A program made the translations under genes and the position numbers. The notes beneath the pieces were generated by a model. It was given only the letters and a program-made list of their open reading frames with translations, had not been told where the DNA came from and made no database searches. A stretch of 64,000 nucleotides of DNA, from positions 496,001-560,000 of the forward strand of contig NZ_BNCH01000002.1 in NCBI RefSeq assembly GCF_014656375.1, written 5' to 3'. Of this stretch, positions 54,745 to 63,633 are shown piece after piece. The number at the start of each line of letters is the position of its first letter. The first letter of the stretch is position 1. Source of the DNA: Aliiroseovarius zhejiangensis (GTDB taxonomy: Bacteria > Pseudomonadota > Alphaproteobacteria > Rhodobacterales > Rhodobacteraceae).

Positions 54745-55131
54745 TCAGGCCTTGACCGATGCGTTACGGATCGCAGTGCTGGACACGCGCGGGGTGCGCG
54801 GCAGATAGCGTACCTCGCAGAACTCTTTCAACTCGTCGAACTTGCCTTCCCAATCACTGCCCATCGTGAAGATGTCGGCCTTGTGGGTGCGGATGTCATC
54901 GGGTTTCTGTTCCCAGGTGTTTTCCGGAATGATCAGGTCAACACAGCGCAGGCTGAGCAAAAGATCCCGCCGCATCTCATAGCTGAGATGTGCTTTTTTC
55001 CCCTTGGTGGCGTTAAAGGTGTCCGTTGACAACCCGACGATCAGAAAATCGCCCATCGCCTTTGCGCGTTCCAGCAGCAGGATATGCCCATAATGCAGGG
55101 TGTCGAAGGTTCCATAGGTGATGACTCGCAA
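54745..55131 (-). CDS. TagD-like glycerol-3-phosphate cytidylyltransferase
   Basis: A 128-residue nucleotidyltransferase. The HXGH motif is at H13-Y-G-H16 and the second signature is the late VSSTAIRN. Whole-length similarity is to TagD, which makes CDP-glycerol. The start appears to be TTG 55131, with AGGA about 8 bases upstream; the nearby ATG is out of frame. The gene is 39 bases after the big TagF-like gene on the same strand, so the pair would both make and use CDP-glycerol for a surface polymer. Confidence 0.82.
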   Translation of the reverse strand: MRVITYGTFDTLHYGHILLLERAKAMGDFLIVGLSTDTFNATKGKKAHLSYEMRRDLLLSLRCVDLIIPENTWEQKPDDIRTHKADIFTMGSDWEGKFDELKEFCEVRYLPRTPRVSSTAIRNASVKA

Positions 55132-55170
55132 GGTCCATTTCCTTTGTTGCCATGAAAGGTGACTGCACGG

Positions 55171-58100
55171 TTAGCCGTTTCGGTGAGCGGCGTCCATAAC
55201 TTCTGCCAGTATTTTGGCGGATCGTGACGCGGCAAACAGTGGCAGCAGGTCCTGAAATGCTGCGACGCCGATGCGGTGTCGCAGGTCGGGGTCGCTGATC
55301 AAGGTCCCGATGGACCGGGTCCAATCCTCTTTCGTCTGTGCCAGAATGGCCGTTTTCTGGTCGTCTACCACATCTGCAAAGGGATGAGAGGGGGACAAGA
55401 TCGTCGGGATCCGGTGCTGTGCCGTTATGATCAAGCGCGTATCGTCCCTGGACCGGCTGAACGCAAGCGGGGCAACGGGGGTCAGGTTGATGTCCATGCG
55501 GCCCAGAAGGTGGTGAAGGTCCGCACCATTCGGCTCCGGATGGCGCCTAACCTGATCCCTGTGACCTGCCATCCCAAACGCGTCAATATCCGGCCCCCCG
55601 ATCAGGTGAAGCTCCAGGGAAGGGTGGTGTGTCAGCAGTTCGGAGACGGCAACACGGCAGAGGGAAAAATCAGCGAGCGGTGTGAAACGGTCCGGGATCA
55701 GGCACAGCCGGATCACCCCGTCATCGCGGCTGATGGCGGGCAGATCGGTCGGATGGCTCATGTCATCAGGTGTCAAAACACTGGGTACAACGGTGCCGGA
55801 TGTTCCGACCTGCTCAAGCATCCGGGCGAGACCGGGCGTTGAAACCGTAACGTAATCGGCCGTTTCAATCATGCTTTGGGTGCGCTCAGCCTGTATCAGA
55901 AAATCACCCGAAGCATCGGGATCGCCAAGAAACAGATCAGTTTCGCTGACCGCGCCAAAATCATGTGTTGCATTGGCCAGGTCAAAGATGACCTTGCCAC
56001 CATGTGCCTTGAAGGTTTCGCAGAGATCCAGAAGGTTTTCGGTCATTTGCCCCCCGCACAGGACCAATGTCCGGGTCTGGCGCAGATGTTTCGGGCGCAG
56101 CTGCTCGTCTTGCACGACGGTGCACCTCCAGCCCTGTTTGCGCAACGGGTCAAGCAGCGCAAGCAAACGGTGTGAAGTTGTGCCACCTGCCGGGTCCGAT
56201 GCTGTGACAAACGTCACCGTTCGGTCCGGCGTGGTCTGTCCCGGTCGCGACGCCCAAAGCAGTTTTGATCCGGCATAGGTGTCTCGGACCCTGTCCACCA
56301 CACGCTTGCTGCTGTCCGCGTCGCGGAAACGGTGGAAGAAGTTGACCTTCCAGTCATAGGCCGCGCGGTCCAGGTCTGATATAGGGCGGACAGAGCCCTC
56401 TAACGCCTGCATCAACCCTTTGAAATCCGTGCAGATCGGTCCCGGAAAAACGAGCTTCATATCATAATAAAGACCACGTTCGTTCTGTTCGTAATGCTCC
56501 ATGTCGAAGGCAAAGCTGATCACCGGTCGCCCGGTCAGCATGAAGTCGATGAAGCAGCTGGAGTAATCCGTCAGCAAGATGTCGGCCTCGCGATACAACA
56601 GCTCGATATCCGGGAAATGGCGTTCGGAGGCGTCAAAGAAGCAGTCCCCCTGAAGTTGCGAACTGTAAAGGCGCGCCTGGTCGGCCATGTGTTCGCGCAC
56701 CCCCATCACCATGCCGTGCCGGGTCAGCCATTGGGTCAGGTCGCTGACCTCTTGCTCGGAGAACCTGTAATATCCCGTTTCCTGATCCGCACGAAAGGTC
56801 GGCGCGAACAGAACAAATTTTCGGCCGTTCAGGGTCTTGCGCAGATGGTCAAGCCGGGGTTGGAAGTCTGGGGGCAGCAGGGTCTCGTCCGTCAGGATAT
56901 AATCGTGTCGCGGCAAGCCCGTGACCCAGATGTCGTGATAGGAGAGCGGCCAATAGGCTGCTGTCATGGCAAGACGGTCGACATCCGACGAGGCGATGAC
57001 CGATGTCAGGCGCCCGTTCTCACGGGCAACATCATCCAGCGCATGCTGGGTATCCAGCGAAGTGTAACCGATGCGCTTTAGTGGAATACCGTGCCACAGA
57101 TTGTGGAACTTGTGCAGATCACCCGATAACGGATAGCCGATATTGGACTGGACGCCATGTCTCAGGAACACCTGCCGCGCGCGCAGAAGATAGGTCTGCC
57201 CTTCATGACTGTCGAGCGGGGCCACGACCACGTTCACCCCTTCCGCTTCTATCGGCACGCTTCGGGTCAGAACGATTTTCTTGATCGACGGGTCATTTTT
57301 TACGCGTTCAAACACCGCGCGGGTGTTGTCGGAAAACTGGTGGCTATAGGCACAGACCGGGAACGCCCACCAATGATCGTATTTCGGGGTGATGCGATCC
57401 TCATAGAACATCCCCGCCGCAGATCGTGGAGCGGGGGAAAGACCGGGGGTCTTGGCTACGCGGAAGGCAGCGTGCAGGCGCCCGGCATCGGAGCGGCGCA
57501 GAAGGTCACGCTCGATCGCGTTTGTGTCCAGATCGGGGTTGGCCCGTGCGATCCGAGCCTTCCAATGATGCAGGCCGGGCTGCCGAAACGGGTTGGCACC
57601 CAGCAGCGCGCAATCGAGCAGGGGAAATCCGCCGTCAATCAAGGTGAAAGCCTTGGTTGTCAGGGTCGGAAGGTCGGCGGCGACGTCCTCGACAAGTGTT
57701 TCGAACGCGTAGCCATGCCCGATCAGGAAACGGGTCAGTCCGATATCGTATTTGCGGGCCCTTAGACGGGGGTCATCTTCGCGGGTGACGTGATCTAGAA
57801 CGCGCCGGAACTTCGGGTCGCGCAGGATGGCCGACCTTAAACCAAGCATCCCCGCGCCGACATGGAAATCATAAATGTCATCCGCTTCATATGCGGTCAG
57901 ATGCTGCGCCTTGATGTCGGGCAGGGGGATCGGCGTGTCATATGGTGTGCCATCGCGCGGGGTGTCGGGGATGAACCCCTTGCCGGCCACCAACCCCCAC
58001 CACGCACAGGGCTTTTCGGCCATCGCATCCAGCGTATCCTTCAAAGAGTGCACCAGATAGCAGCCGTCATGGGCAAGGATCAGTTCGTCATATGTCTCGA

Positions 58101-58773
58101 TCCGGTTCCACCCGACCAGTTCGCGCGCCAGGATCGAGTAGGCCCCGAATTCGAACATGCCGTGGCGTCTTGCCCAGGCCTGTTCAACCACTCCGTCTAG
58201 CTTAGCGAGCTCGGTATCGACGGTGGGACCATCGGCAAGGAAGAACACATCCGCATGGCGCGACACCTCGCGCAGATAGGTCACAACCGTATCGTCGACC
58301 CGCCCATCCGGATCGGTCCCGGCAAACAGGCAGATCCGCCGGGGCGACGGGACGAGGGGTTTTGAAAACTCCGGCCGGAACTCCACCTTCTGCGGGGGAC
58401 GAGCCAGATGACCGCGCGCTTGACCGACCTTGTTGTAATGCCACAGGGGGTTGGCGTCCTGATCGGCGGTCCCCAGCAGATAGTTCTGCGTGTACCACCA
58501 AATGTCAAAATCCGCGCGCGGGTTGCGCAGTTCGCGATAGCCTATTGTGTTGAAATGCTCATGCCCGCTTCCACCGCCGACAAGCGCATCCCTGTTGTGC
58601 CGGGCATAGTATTTCTCATCGACAGGCACGTTCCATGCGCTGGCATATCTGCGAAATCTGACGCGTGATTTCAACTGCGACAGTGGTTTCAGGCGCAGCC
58701 GCGCCCCGATCTTTTCCAGTACCTCTAAACGTGTGAGAGAACGGATATCCTCAAGAGACCTCGGACGTTTCAT
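55171..58773 (-). CDS. Three-module glycan enzyme: RgpF-like, CDP-glycerol glycerophosphotransferase, GT4-like
   Basis: A 1200-residue cytosolic protein. Residues about 40-115 carry the HFNTIGYRELRNP / LWHYNKVG repeats-like segment common in roseobacter exopolysaccharide enzymes. About 140-430 resembles rhamnan-synthesis protein RgpF (HGMFEFGAY, ILAHDGCYL). About 450-810 is a Glyphos_transf (TagF) domain with DILLTDYSSCFIDF and FAFDMEHYEQNERG. About 850-1195 looks like a family 4 glycosyltransferase. Together with the TagD-like gene this predicts a glycan with glycerol-phosphate units on the surface. Start ATG 58773 (a TTG nine bases earlier is possible). Confidence 0.8.
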   Translation of the reverse strand: MKRPRSLEDIRSLTRLEVLEKIGARLRLKPLSQLKSRVRFRRYASAWNVPVDEKYYARHNRDALVGGGSGHEHFNTIGYRELRNPRADFDIWWYTQNYLLGTADQDANPLWHYNKVGQARGHLARPPQKVEFRPEFSKPLVPSPRRICLFAGTDPDGRVDDTVVTYLREVSRHADVFFLADGPTVDTELAKLDGVVEQAWARRHGMFEFGAYSILARELVGWNRIETYDELILAHDGCYLVHSLKDTLDAMAEKPCAWWGLVAGKGFIPDTPRDGTPYDTPIPLPDIKAQHLTAYEADDIYDFHVGAGMLGLRSAILRDPKFRRVLDHVTREDDPRLRARKYDIGLTRFLIGHGYAFETLVEDVAADLPTLTTKAFTLIDGGFPLLDCALLGANPFRQPGLHHWKARIARANPDLDTNAIERDLLRRSDAGRLHAAFRVAKTPGLSPAPRSAAGMFYEDRITPKYDHWWAFPVCAYSHQFSDNTRAVFERVKNDPSIKKIVLTRSVPIEAEGVNVVVAPLDSHEGQTYLLRARQVFLRHGVQSNIGYPLSGDLHKFHNLWHGIPLKRIGYTSLDTQHALDDVARENGRLTSVIASSDVDRLAMTAAYWPLSYHDIWVTGLPRHDYILTDETLLPPDFQPRLDHLRKTLNGRKFVLFAPTFRADQETGYYRFSEQEVSDLTQWLTRHGMVMGVREHMADQARLYSSQLQGDCFFDASERHFPDIELLYREADILLTDYSSCFIDFMLTGRPVISFAFDMEHYEQNERGLYYDMKLVFPGPICTDFKGLMQALEGSVRPISDLDRAAYDWKVNFFHRFRDADSSKRVVDRVRDTYAGSKLLWASRPGQTTPDRTVTFVTASDPAGGTTSHRLLALLDPLRKQGWRCTVVQDEQLRPKHLRQTRTLVLCGGQMTENLLDLCETFKAHGGKVIFDLANATHDFGAVSETDLFLGDPDASGDFLIQAERTQSMIETADYVTVSTPGLARMLEQVGTSGTVVPSVLTPDDMSHPTDLPAISRDDGVIRLCLIPDRFTPLADFSLCRVAVSELLTHHPSLELHLIGGPDIDAFGMAGHRDQVRRHPEPNGADLHHLLGRMDINLTPVAPLAFSRSRDDTRLIITAQHRIPTILSPSHPFADVVDDQKTAILAQTKEDWTRSIGTLISDPDLRHRIGVAAFQDLLPLFAASRSAKILAEVMDAAHRNG

Positions 58774-58975
58774 TGGACCCAATCGTGCAAAACCCGTTCC
58801 ACAATACAGTTATTTCTCAACGGGAAGGGCGTCAACAGCTGCAGGGATGTGGAGATCGCGGCCCGCCCCGGGTTTCACGTGTTTTTCGAGCAGAGTAACG
58901 CCACGTAGGAACGCGCAATTCACCCTTAATCATGGCTGACAGACACGCAGCCCACGCCTGAGATAAGGGTGTAAA
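58774..58975. other. Intergenic region left of the integrative element
   Basis: No open frame or RNA gene that I can support. The first part (58774-58830) is likely the promoter region of the leftward glycan operon. The rest is probably old chromosomal flank of the insertion site. Confidence 0.4.
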
Positions 58976-58990
58976 TGGCGGAGAGACAGG
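58976..58990 (-). other. Attachment-site remnant: 3' end of a tRNA-Ser
   Basis: TGGCGGAGAGACAGG is the reverse complement of the 3' end of many tRNA-Ser genes (T-stem end, acceptor TCTCTCC, GCCA). The rest of the tRNA does not follow on the right, so this is a short att core. It lies 133 bases before the integrase gene. The orientation predicts that the intact tRNA-Ser is at the far (right) end of the element, outside the window. Confidence 0.5.
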
Positions 58991-59122
58991 CAGCCATATT
59001 CCGGTCCGAACCGATCCTACTACGTTCACTAAAATCCTTTTATACATAGTGTTTTAAGCATAATCGAGTTCCACTAACGTCTTGCATATTCCCACAGTAT
59101 CCGGCATTCACTGGGGGATAAT

Positions 59123-60385
59123 ATGGGGGATATATTTGTGACCGCTTCAACTAAGCCAAAGCCAAATTCAGGTTTAACAGCCGCTTTTGTCAGCAAGGCG
59201 CGGGAGCCTGGCAAGTATCACGATGGCAAAGGCACGGGGCTTTACCTACGGATCGACAAGGCGGGGCGCAAGCAATGGGTGCAGCGCGTGGTTGTCGGCG
59301 GCAAGCGTGTTGAGCTTGGACTTGGCAGCTATCCGATTTGCACCTTGGCGATGGCGCGCGAGGATGCGCTTGAGAACAAGCGTATGGTGCGCAATGGCAA
59401 AGACCCGCGCGTCGAGCGCAACAAGCACAAGGGTAACATGACCTTTGCCAATGCTGTGGATCGCTATCTTGAGATCAAGTTGAAAGAGTTTCGCAACGAC
59501 AAGCACCGCAAGCAATGGCGTTCGACCCTGGATAACTATGCGATGCCGGTGATTGGACATTTGTCGATGGAAGCGGTGATGGTGCAGGACGTGTTGCGCA
59601 TCCTGGAGCCGATCTGGTTGACCAAAACGGAAACGGCCAAGCGCTTGCGAGGACGGATTGAGAAAGTCTTTGATTGGGCCATTGTTGCCAACCATCGCAA
59701 GAGCGACAACCCGGCGCGTTACAAAGGGTTTCTGTCCGAGCTTTTGCCTAAGCCCGAGAAGATCACCAAGACCCGCCACCATGCCGCGCTCACGCTCAAG
59801 GACGCGCCGCGCTGGTGGGACGCCCTTGCCAGGCGCGGCGGCAATTCGGCCCGTGCCTTGCAGTTTCTTTGCCTGACCGCCGCGCGCTCGGGTGAGGTGC
59901 GCGGCATGACCTGGGATGAGGTGGATTTGGATGAAGCGCTGTGGGTCATCCCTGCGGATCGGATGAAGGCAGGGCGTGAACATCGCGTGCCGTTGCCGGA
60001 TCAGGCGGTTAAGCTGTTGCGTGACTTGCCGCGTCTGGAAGGCAGCGCGTTTGTGTTTTTTGCGCCTCAAGGCGGAATGCTGTCTGACATGTCGCTATCT
60101 GCCGTTATGCGCAAGATGCAGAAATCCGAGGAACAGACGGGCGGTGTTGGCTATCTCGACGCCCGCTCGGGCCGTCCAGCGGTGCCGCACGGGTTACGGT
60201 CCACCTTTCGCGATTGGGCGGCTGAGAACGGCTATGACCATGTTTTGGCCGAGCTCGCGCTGGCGCATACGGTCGGCAGCGAGGTAGAGCGCGCCTATCG
60301 CCGGACAGATATGCTGAGTCGCCGCCGCGCGATGCTTGAAGACTGGTCAGAGGTGTTGAACGGCCAATCAAGCCCCTCAAATTGA
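59123..60385 (+). CDS. Tyrosine recombinase/integrase, P4 family
   Basis: A 420-residue integrase. The N-terminal arm-binding DUF4102-like domain (about 20-95, GKYHDGKGTGLYLRI) is followed by a core-binding SAM-like domain (about 108-205) and the catalytic domain. The catalytic residues are R255 (AARSGEV), H356 and R359 (HGLR), H382 (LAHT) and Y392 (ERAYRR). GGGGGAT precedes ATG 59123. This type usually integrates at tRNA 3' ends, which fits the tRNA-Ser fragment 133 bases upstream. All key residues are present, so it should be active. Confidence 0.93.
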   Translation: MGDIFVTASTKPKPNSGLTAAFVSKAREPGKYHDGKGTGLYLRIDKAGRKQWVQRVVVGGKRVELGLGSYPICTLAMAREDALENKRMVRNGKDPRVERNKHKGNMTFANAVDRYLEIKLKEFRNDKHRKQWRSTLDNYAMPVIGHLSMEAVMVQDVLRILEPIWLTKTETAKRLRGRIEKVFDWAIVANHRKSDNPARYKGFLSELLPKPEKITKTRHHAALTLKDAPRWWDALARRGGNSARALQFLCLTAARSGEVRGMTWDEVDLDEALWVIPADRMKAGREHRVPLPDQAVKLLRDLPRLEGSAFVFFAPQGGMLSDMSLSAVMRKMQKSEEQTGGVGYLDARSGRPAVPHGLRSTFRDWAAENGYDHVLAELALAHTVGSEVERAYRRTDMLSRRRAMLEDWSEVLNGQSSPSN

Positions 60386-60395
60386 GCGCGCGCGG

Positions 60396-60427
60396 GCCAA
60401 AAGGAAACTTTTTTGGCGGTTTTTCAA
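60396..60427 (+). terminator. Probable terminator of the integrase gene
   Basis: GCCAAAA (60396-60402) pairs with TTTTGGC (60411-60417), with weak inner pairing, followed by GGTTTTTC. It begins 11 bases after the stop. Confidence 0.6.
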
Positions 60428-60498
60428 ATTATTTTTCGCCTACGTATATGTAATCCCCCCGAAAGACTGACAACTATATGTCATAATTAGATAATTAC

Positions 60499-60549
60499 GA
60501 CCCTCTGCAGGGTCATTTGACGCGCGGAATTTGCGACCCTAATTGGGTC
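60499..60549. promoter_or_regulatory. Two palindromic sites with GACCC/GGGTC arms upstream of alpA
   Basis: Site 1 is GACCCT-CTGC-AGGGTC at 60499-60514. Site 2 is GACCC-TAATT-GGGTC at 60535-60549. Their centres are about 35-36 bases apart. They lie in the 334-base gap between the integrase and alpA, which is AT-rich at its left and has no supportable gene. They look like paired operators for an element-encoded regulator, possibly AlpA. Confidence 0.5.
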
Positions 60550-60719
60550 TCACGCGGCGCTAATGGGCAGTTGTTGTCGCGTGTCGGACGCGGTGCTGCA
60601 ACACCGGAACCAACGAGACTTCAGGACGCGCAAAACGGCACTCCCTGACCTCTCCATACTGTCCAAAGGGGCCCAGGTCAAAGCAGGATCGACCTGGGGC
60701 AAATGGGAGGCGGTCACAT

Positions 60720-60914
60720 ATGACGCAGAACAAAATCTATCGACGCCCGGATGTGGAACAATTGGTCGGGCTGTCACGCTCGACGCTTTACGCGATGATG
60801 GCGGAGGGGACATTCCCCAAGCCGATCAAGCTGGGCAAGCGCGCGGTGGGCTGGCGGGCCATCGACATTGAGGCCTGGTTTGAAGCCCGCAGCCTGGGCG
60901 GGGTGTTTCAATGA
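60720..60914 (+). CDS. AlpA-family transcription regulator/excisionase
   Basis: A 64-residue MerR-like winged-helix protein: IYRRPDVEQLVGLSRSTLYAMM is the recognition helix region, followed by FPKPIKLGKRAVGWRAIDIEAWF. In P4-like elements AlpA activates the integrase gene or acts as an excisionase. It is the first gene of a run joined by 4-bp overlaps (ATGA). The paired GACCC palindromes lie 170-220 bases upstream. Confidence 0.88.
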   Translation: MTQNKIYRRPDVEQLVGLSRSTLYAMMAEGTFPKPIKLGKRAVGWRAIDIEAWFEARSLGGVFQ

Positions 60915-61213
60915 CCATACACACGCGTAATACCGCGCGCGCCGTTGATCTGAGCGTGCGCGAGACCTCAGACACTTACCGCGCCGAGCTGTTCCGCATG
61001 GGGAAGTATCGGGTCATCGTCTGTCGCCAAGGGCTGCAATGGGTCTTGCAAAAGCAGCGCTTCAAAACATCCGTGTTGGGGGCGGCTTGGCGCAATATTG
61101 GCTACTGCACCACCAAAGAGGCCCTGATCCGGCTTCAACAGGCGTATAACGCCCCTCAGCATCCATTCATGGACGCCTTGCCCGCACGGTTTGCCTGCGA
61201 GGTGCGGCAATGA
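60911..61213 (+). CDS. Small unknown protein of the replication module
   Basis: A 100-residue protein not recognised. It is basic, with a beta-rich middle (YRVIVCRQGLQWVLQKQRF) and helices near the end (KEALIRLQQAY). It overlaps alpA and the primase gene by 4 bp on each side, so it is translated with them. A DNA-binding or primase-accessory role is only inferred from place and charge. Confidence 0.65.
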   Translation: MTIHTRNTARAVDLSVRETSDTYRAELFRMGKYRVIVCRQGLQWVLQKQRFKTSVLGAAWRNIGYCTTKEALIRLQQAYNAPQHPFMDALPARFACEVRQ

Positions 61214-62109
61214 TCTTGGCCGAACACATTACCCGCACGCTTAGAGGAACCTGGCGCGGACAAAACGGGCTTGCCTGTTGTCCCGCCCATGAAGACCGCA
61301 CGCCCAGTCTCAGCCTGGGCGTGGGGGTGGATGGCAGACTGCTCGTACATTGCCATGCGGGCTGCTCTTATGGGGCCGTGATGGACGCGCTCAAGGCGCG
61401 CGGGCTTGTCGATCACACAACCCGCGCCACCCTGGGTGGTATGTTGGCAAGCCGGGTCGAGATCGCGGCGAACCACAAAGCAAAACAGGCCGAGGCGGAG
61501 AAGCGCGCCCACCAAGCCCGCGCGTTATGGGATAGTGCGCGACCCATTACCAATACGTTAGGGGAGCGTTACCTACGTAACCGGGGGATCACCTGCGACT
61601 TGCCGCTTACGTTACGATACGTAGAGGATTGCTGGCATAAGAGCGCCCAACGATGGCCCGCCATTGTGTCGCGTGTCGATGGGGTCGAACGCTTTGCCGT
61701 CCATCGCACATATCTTGGTCACGATGGCACCACCAAGGCCGAGATTGACAGCCCCAAGGCGATGTTGGGGTCGGTGCGCGGTGGTGCGGTGCGTCTGACG
61801 CCTGCCTCACACACATCTAACCTGGTGATTGCCGAGGGGATTGAGACAGCCCTGTCCTTGCCCAGCGGATTGATGAACCGCCCCGCCGAGGTCTGGGCCG
61901 CGTTGAGCGTGGGCGGATTAGCTAACGTAACGCTCCCCGCGTGCGCCGGTGATCTGATCATCGCTCCCGATGGGGATGCGCCAGGGCGGGACGCGGCGCA
62001 AACACTTGCGCGCCGCGCGCACGCCCTGGGCTGGCAAGTAATGATGCTGCCCGCGCCCGACGGGTTTGATTGGAACGATGTCTTAACGGGAAAGGCGGTG
62101 GCTGCATGA
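61210..62109 (+). CDS. Toprim-domain primase, zinc-finger type
   Basis: A 299-residue plasmid/phage-type primase. The N-terminus is a CHC2-like zinc ribbon: C22 and H25 in ACCPAHEDR, then HCHAGCS. The Toprim domain in the C-terminal half has the catalytic Glu in IAEGIETALSL and the DXD pair in APDGDAPGRD. Such proteins start replication of satellites and plasmids. It overlaps both neighbours by 4 bp. Several TACGTA-type hexamers fall within this gene. Confidence 0.85.
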   Translation: MILAEHITRTLRGTWRGQNGLACCPAHEDRTPSLSLGVGVDGRLLVHCHAGCSYGAVMDALKARGLVDHTTRATLGGMLASRVEIAANHKAKQAEAEKRAHQARALWDSARPITNTLGERYLRNRGITCDLPLTLRYVEDCWHKSAQRWPAIVSRVDGVERFAVHRTYLGHDGTTKAEIDSPKAMLGSVRGGAVRLTPASHTSNLVIAEGIETALSLPSGLMNRPAEVWAALSVGGLANVTLPACAGDLIIAPDGDAPGRDAAQTLARRAHALGWQVMMLPAPDGFDWNDVLTGKAVAA

Positions 62110-63599
62110 CCGTACATCTGAAGCCCATACCTTACGTAGAGGATTGGGCCGAACCCTCGCCGCGTTTCTTACGTAAGGGATTGCCGCCCGCGCCTGAATT
62201 GCCGCTCGAGCGTATCTTTGCCCCGCAATGGGCGACATGGATCAGGGATGCCGCCGAGGCCAAGTCTGCCCCGCCGGATTACGTTATGGCGGGTCTACTT
62301 GCCACGGCGGGCGCGGCGATTGGCAACACACGGTGGGTCTCGCCTTGGGCGGGTTGGTCCGAGCCGCCGATCCTCTGGACCATGCTGATCGGTGCGCCAT
62401 CCTCGAACAAATCACCGGGGCTTGATGCGGTGCTGAGCCCGTTGAAAGAGCTTGAGCGCGATATGCGCAAACAGGCTGAGGCTGATCTTGCGGAATGGTC
62501 TGAACGGGTTGAGGTGGCAAAGATCGCGCAAAGCGCCTGGAAAGAAGCAACCAAGGCCGCGCTCAAGGCCGGGGAAGACCTGCCGCCCAAGCCCGACGAA
62601 GCCGATCCTGGGCAGGAACGCCATTTGCCCTGCCTGTCGGTGACGGACAGCACGGTCGAGCGGTTGGGCGTGATCCTGGCAAACCAGCCACGTGGCACGT
62701 TGATGGCACGTGATGAACTGGCCGGGTGGCTGATGGGCATGACACGCTATGCGGGCGGTGGGTCTGACCGCCCGTTCTGGCTGGAAGCCTATGGCGGGCG
62801 GGGCTACCGGGTTGAGCGCATGGGCCGTGAGCCGCTCTATATCGACCGGCTGTCGGTGGGGGTCACCGGATCAATCCAGCCCGACCGGTTGCGCAGCCTG
62901 TTGATGAAGTCCGATGATGACGGGTTGCTTGCGCGTTTCCTGCCGATCTGGCCCGATCCGGTGCCGATCATGCGCCCGCGTTCGGCACCCGATGACGCGT
63001 TCATCAATCGCGCTTTGGGGCGGCTTCACGACCTTCAGCTTATGACCGATGAATACGACCAACAGCGACCCTGGGTCTTGCCGTTTGATGAGGGGGCCAA
63101 AGACCGGTTGGATGCGTTTCGCCATGACGTAAGGGACTGGGAGAGCGGCGCCGAAGGCCTAATGTTATCTTACATAGGCAAATTGCCAGGGCTGACAGCA
63201 CGGATTGCCTTGATCCTGGCGCATCTGGATTGGGTTGCCATGACCTGTGATCAGCCGCATGAGATTGACGCGCAGACCTTCAGCCGGGCAGCCGACCTGG
63301 TGGAGCATTACGCGCTTCCGATGGCGCGCCGCGCCTATGCGGAGGCGTCTGTCTCAAAGGTGGAACGGGCCGCCATGCGCCTGGTCGAAATCATCCGTGA
63401 GCACGCTTGGCAGCGCTTTACATCGCGCGACGTCTTGCGCCTGGATCGCGCGGGGCTTGGCACCGCTGCCGAGGTGAACCCCGCCTTGCAAGCGCTTGAA
63501 GAGAATCATCTTTTGCGCAGCGTGGAGGTGCAGAAAAACCCACGCGGCGGGCGACCCTCGCGGGCCTTCCTGGTCAATCCGGCGGTGTTCAACGGCTAA
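62106..63599 (+). CDS. DUF3987 helicase-like replication protein
   Basis: A 497-residue protein of the DUF3987 family, predicted P-loop ATPases usually found next to Toprim primases in integrative elements. A Walker A-like loop is at GAPSSNKSPG (about residues 99-108). The central part has the RDELAGWLMGMTRYAGG block and the C-terminus a winged-helix-like segment (FTSRDVLRLDRAGLG). I use ATG 62106, overlapping the primase by 4 bp. It probably acts as the replicative helicase of the element. The iteron array follows 34 bases after its stop. Confidence 0.84.
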   Translation: MTVHLKPIPYVEDWAEPSPRFLRKGLPPAPELPLERIFAPQWATWIRDAAEAKSAPPDYVMAGLLATAGAAIGNTRWVSPWAGWSEPPILWTMLIGAPSSNKSPGLDAVLSPLKELERDMRKQAEADLAEWSERVEVAKIAQSAWKEATKAALKAGEDLPPKPDEADPGQERHLPCLSVTDSTVERLGVILANQPRGTLMARDELAGWLMGMTRYAGGGSDRPFWLEAYGGRGYRVERMGREPLYIDRLSVGVTGSIQPDRLRSLLMKSDDDGLLARFLPIWPDPVPIMRPRSAPDDAFINRALGRLHDLQLMTDEYDQQRPWVLPFDEGAKDRLDAFRHDVRDWESGAEGLMLSYIGKLPGLTARIALILAHLDWVAMTCDQPHEIDAQTFSRAADLVEHYALPMARRAYAEASVSKVERAAMRLVEIIREHAWQRFTSRDVLRLDRAGLGTAAEVNPALQALEENHLLRSVEVQKNPRGGRPSRAFLVNPAVFNG

Positions 63600-63608
63600 G
63601 TCCTGTTG

Positions 63609-63633
63609 GGGCGGGTTGCATCAACACCCGCCC
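63609..63633 (+). terminator. Hairpin after the DUF3987 gene
   Basis: GGGCGGGT (63609-63616) pairs with ACCCGCCC (63626-63633) with a 9-base loop. There is no T-run, so it may be a weak terminator or part of the adjoining iteron structure. Confidence 0.4.

Noticed and set aside
58991-59065. A complete minus-strand tRNA-Ser next to the integrase
   Set aside because: Only the last 15 bases match; no anticodon arm or 5' acceptor can be formed from the sequence to the right.
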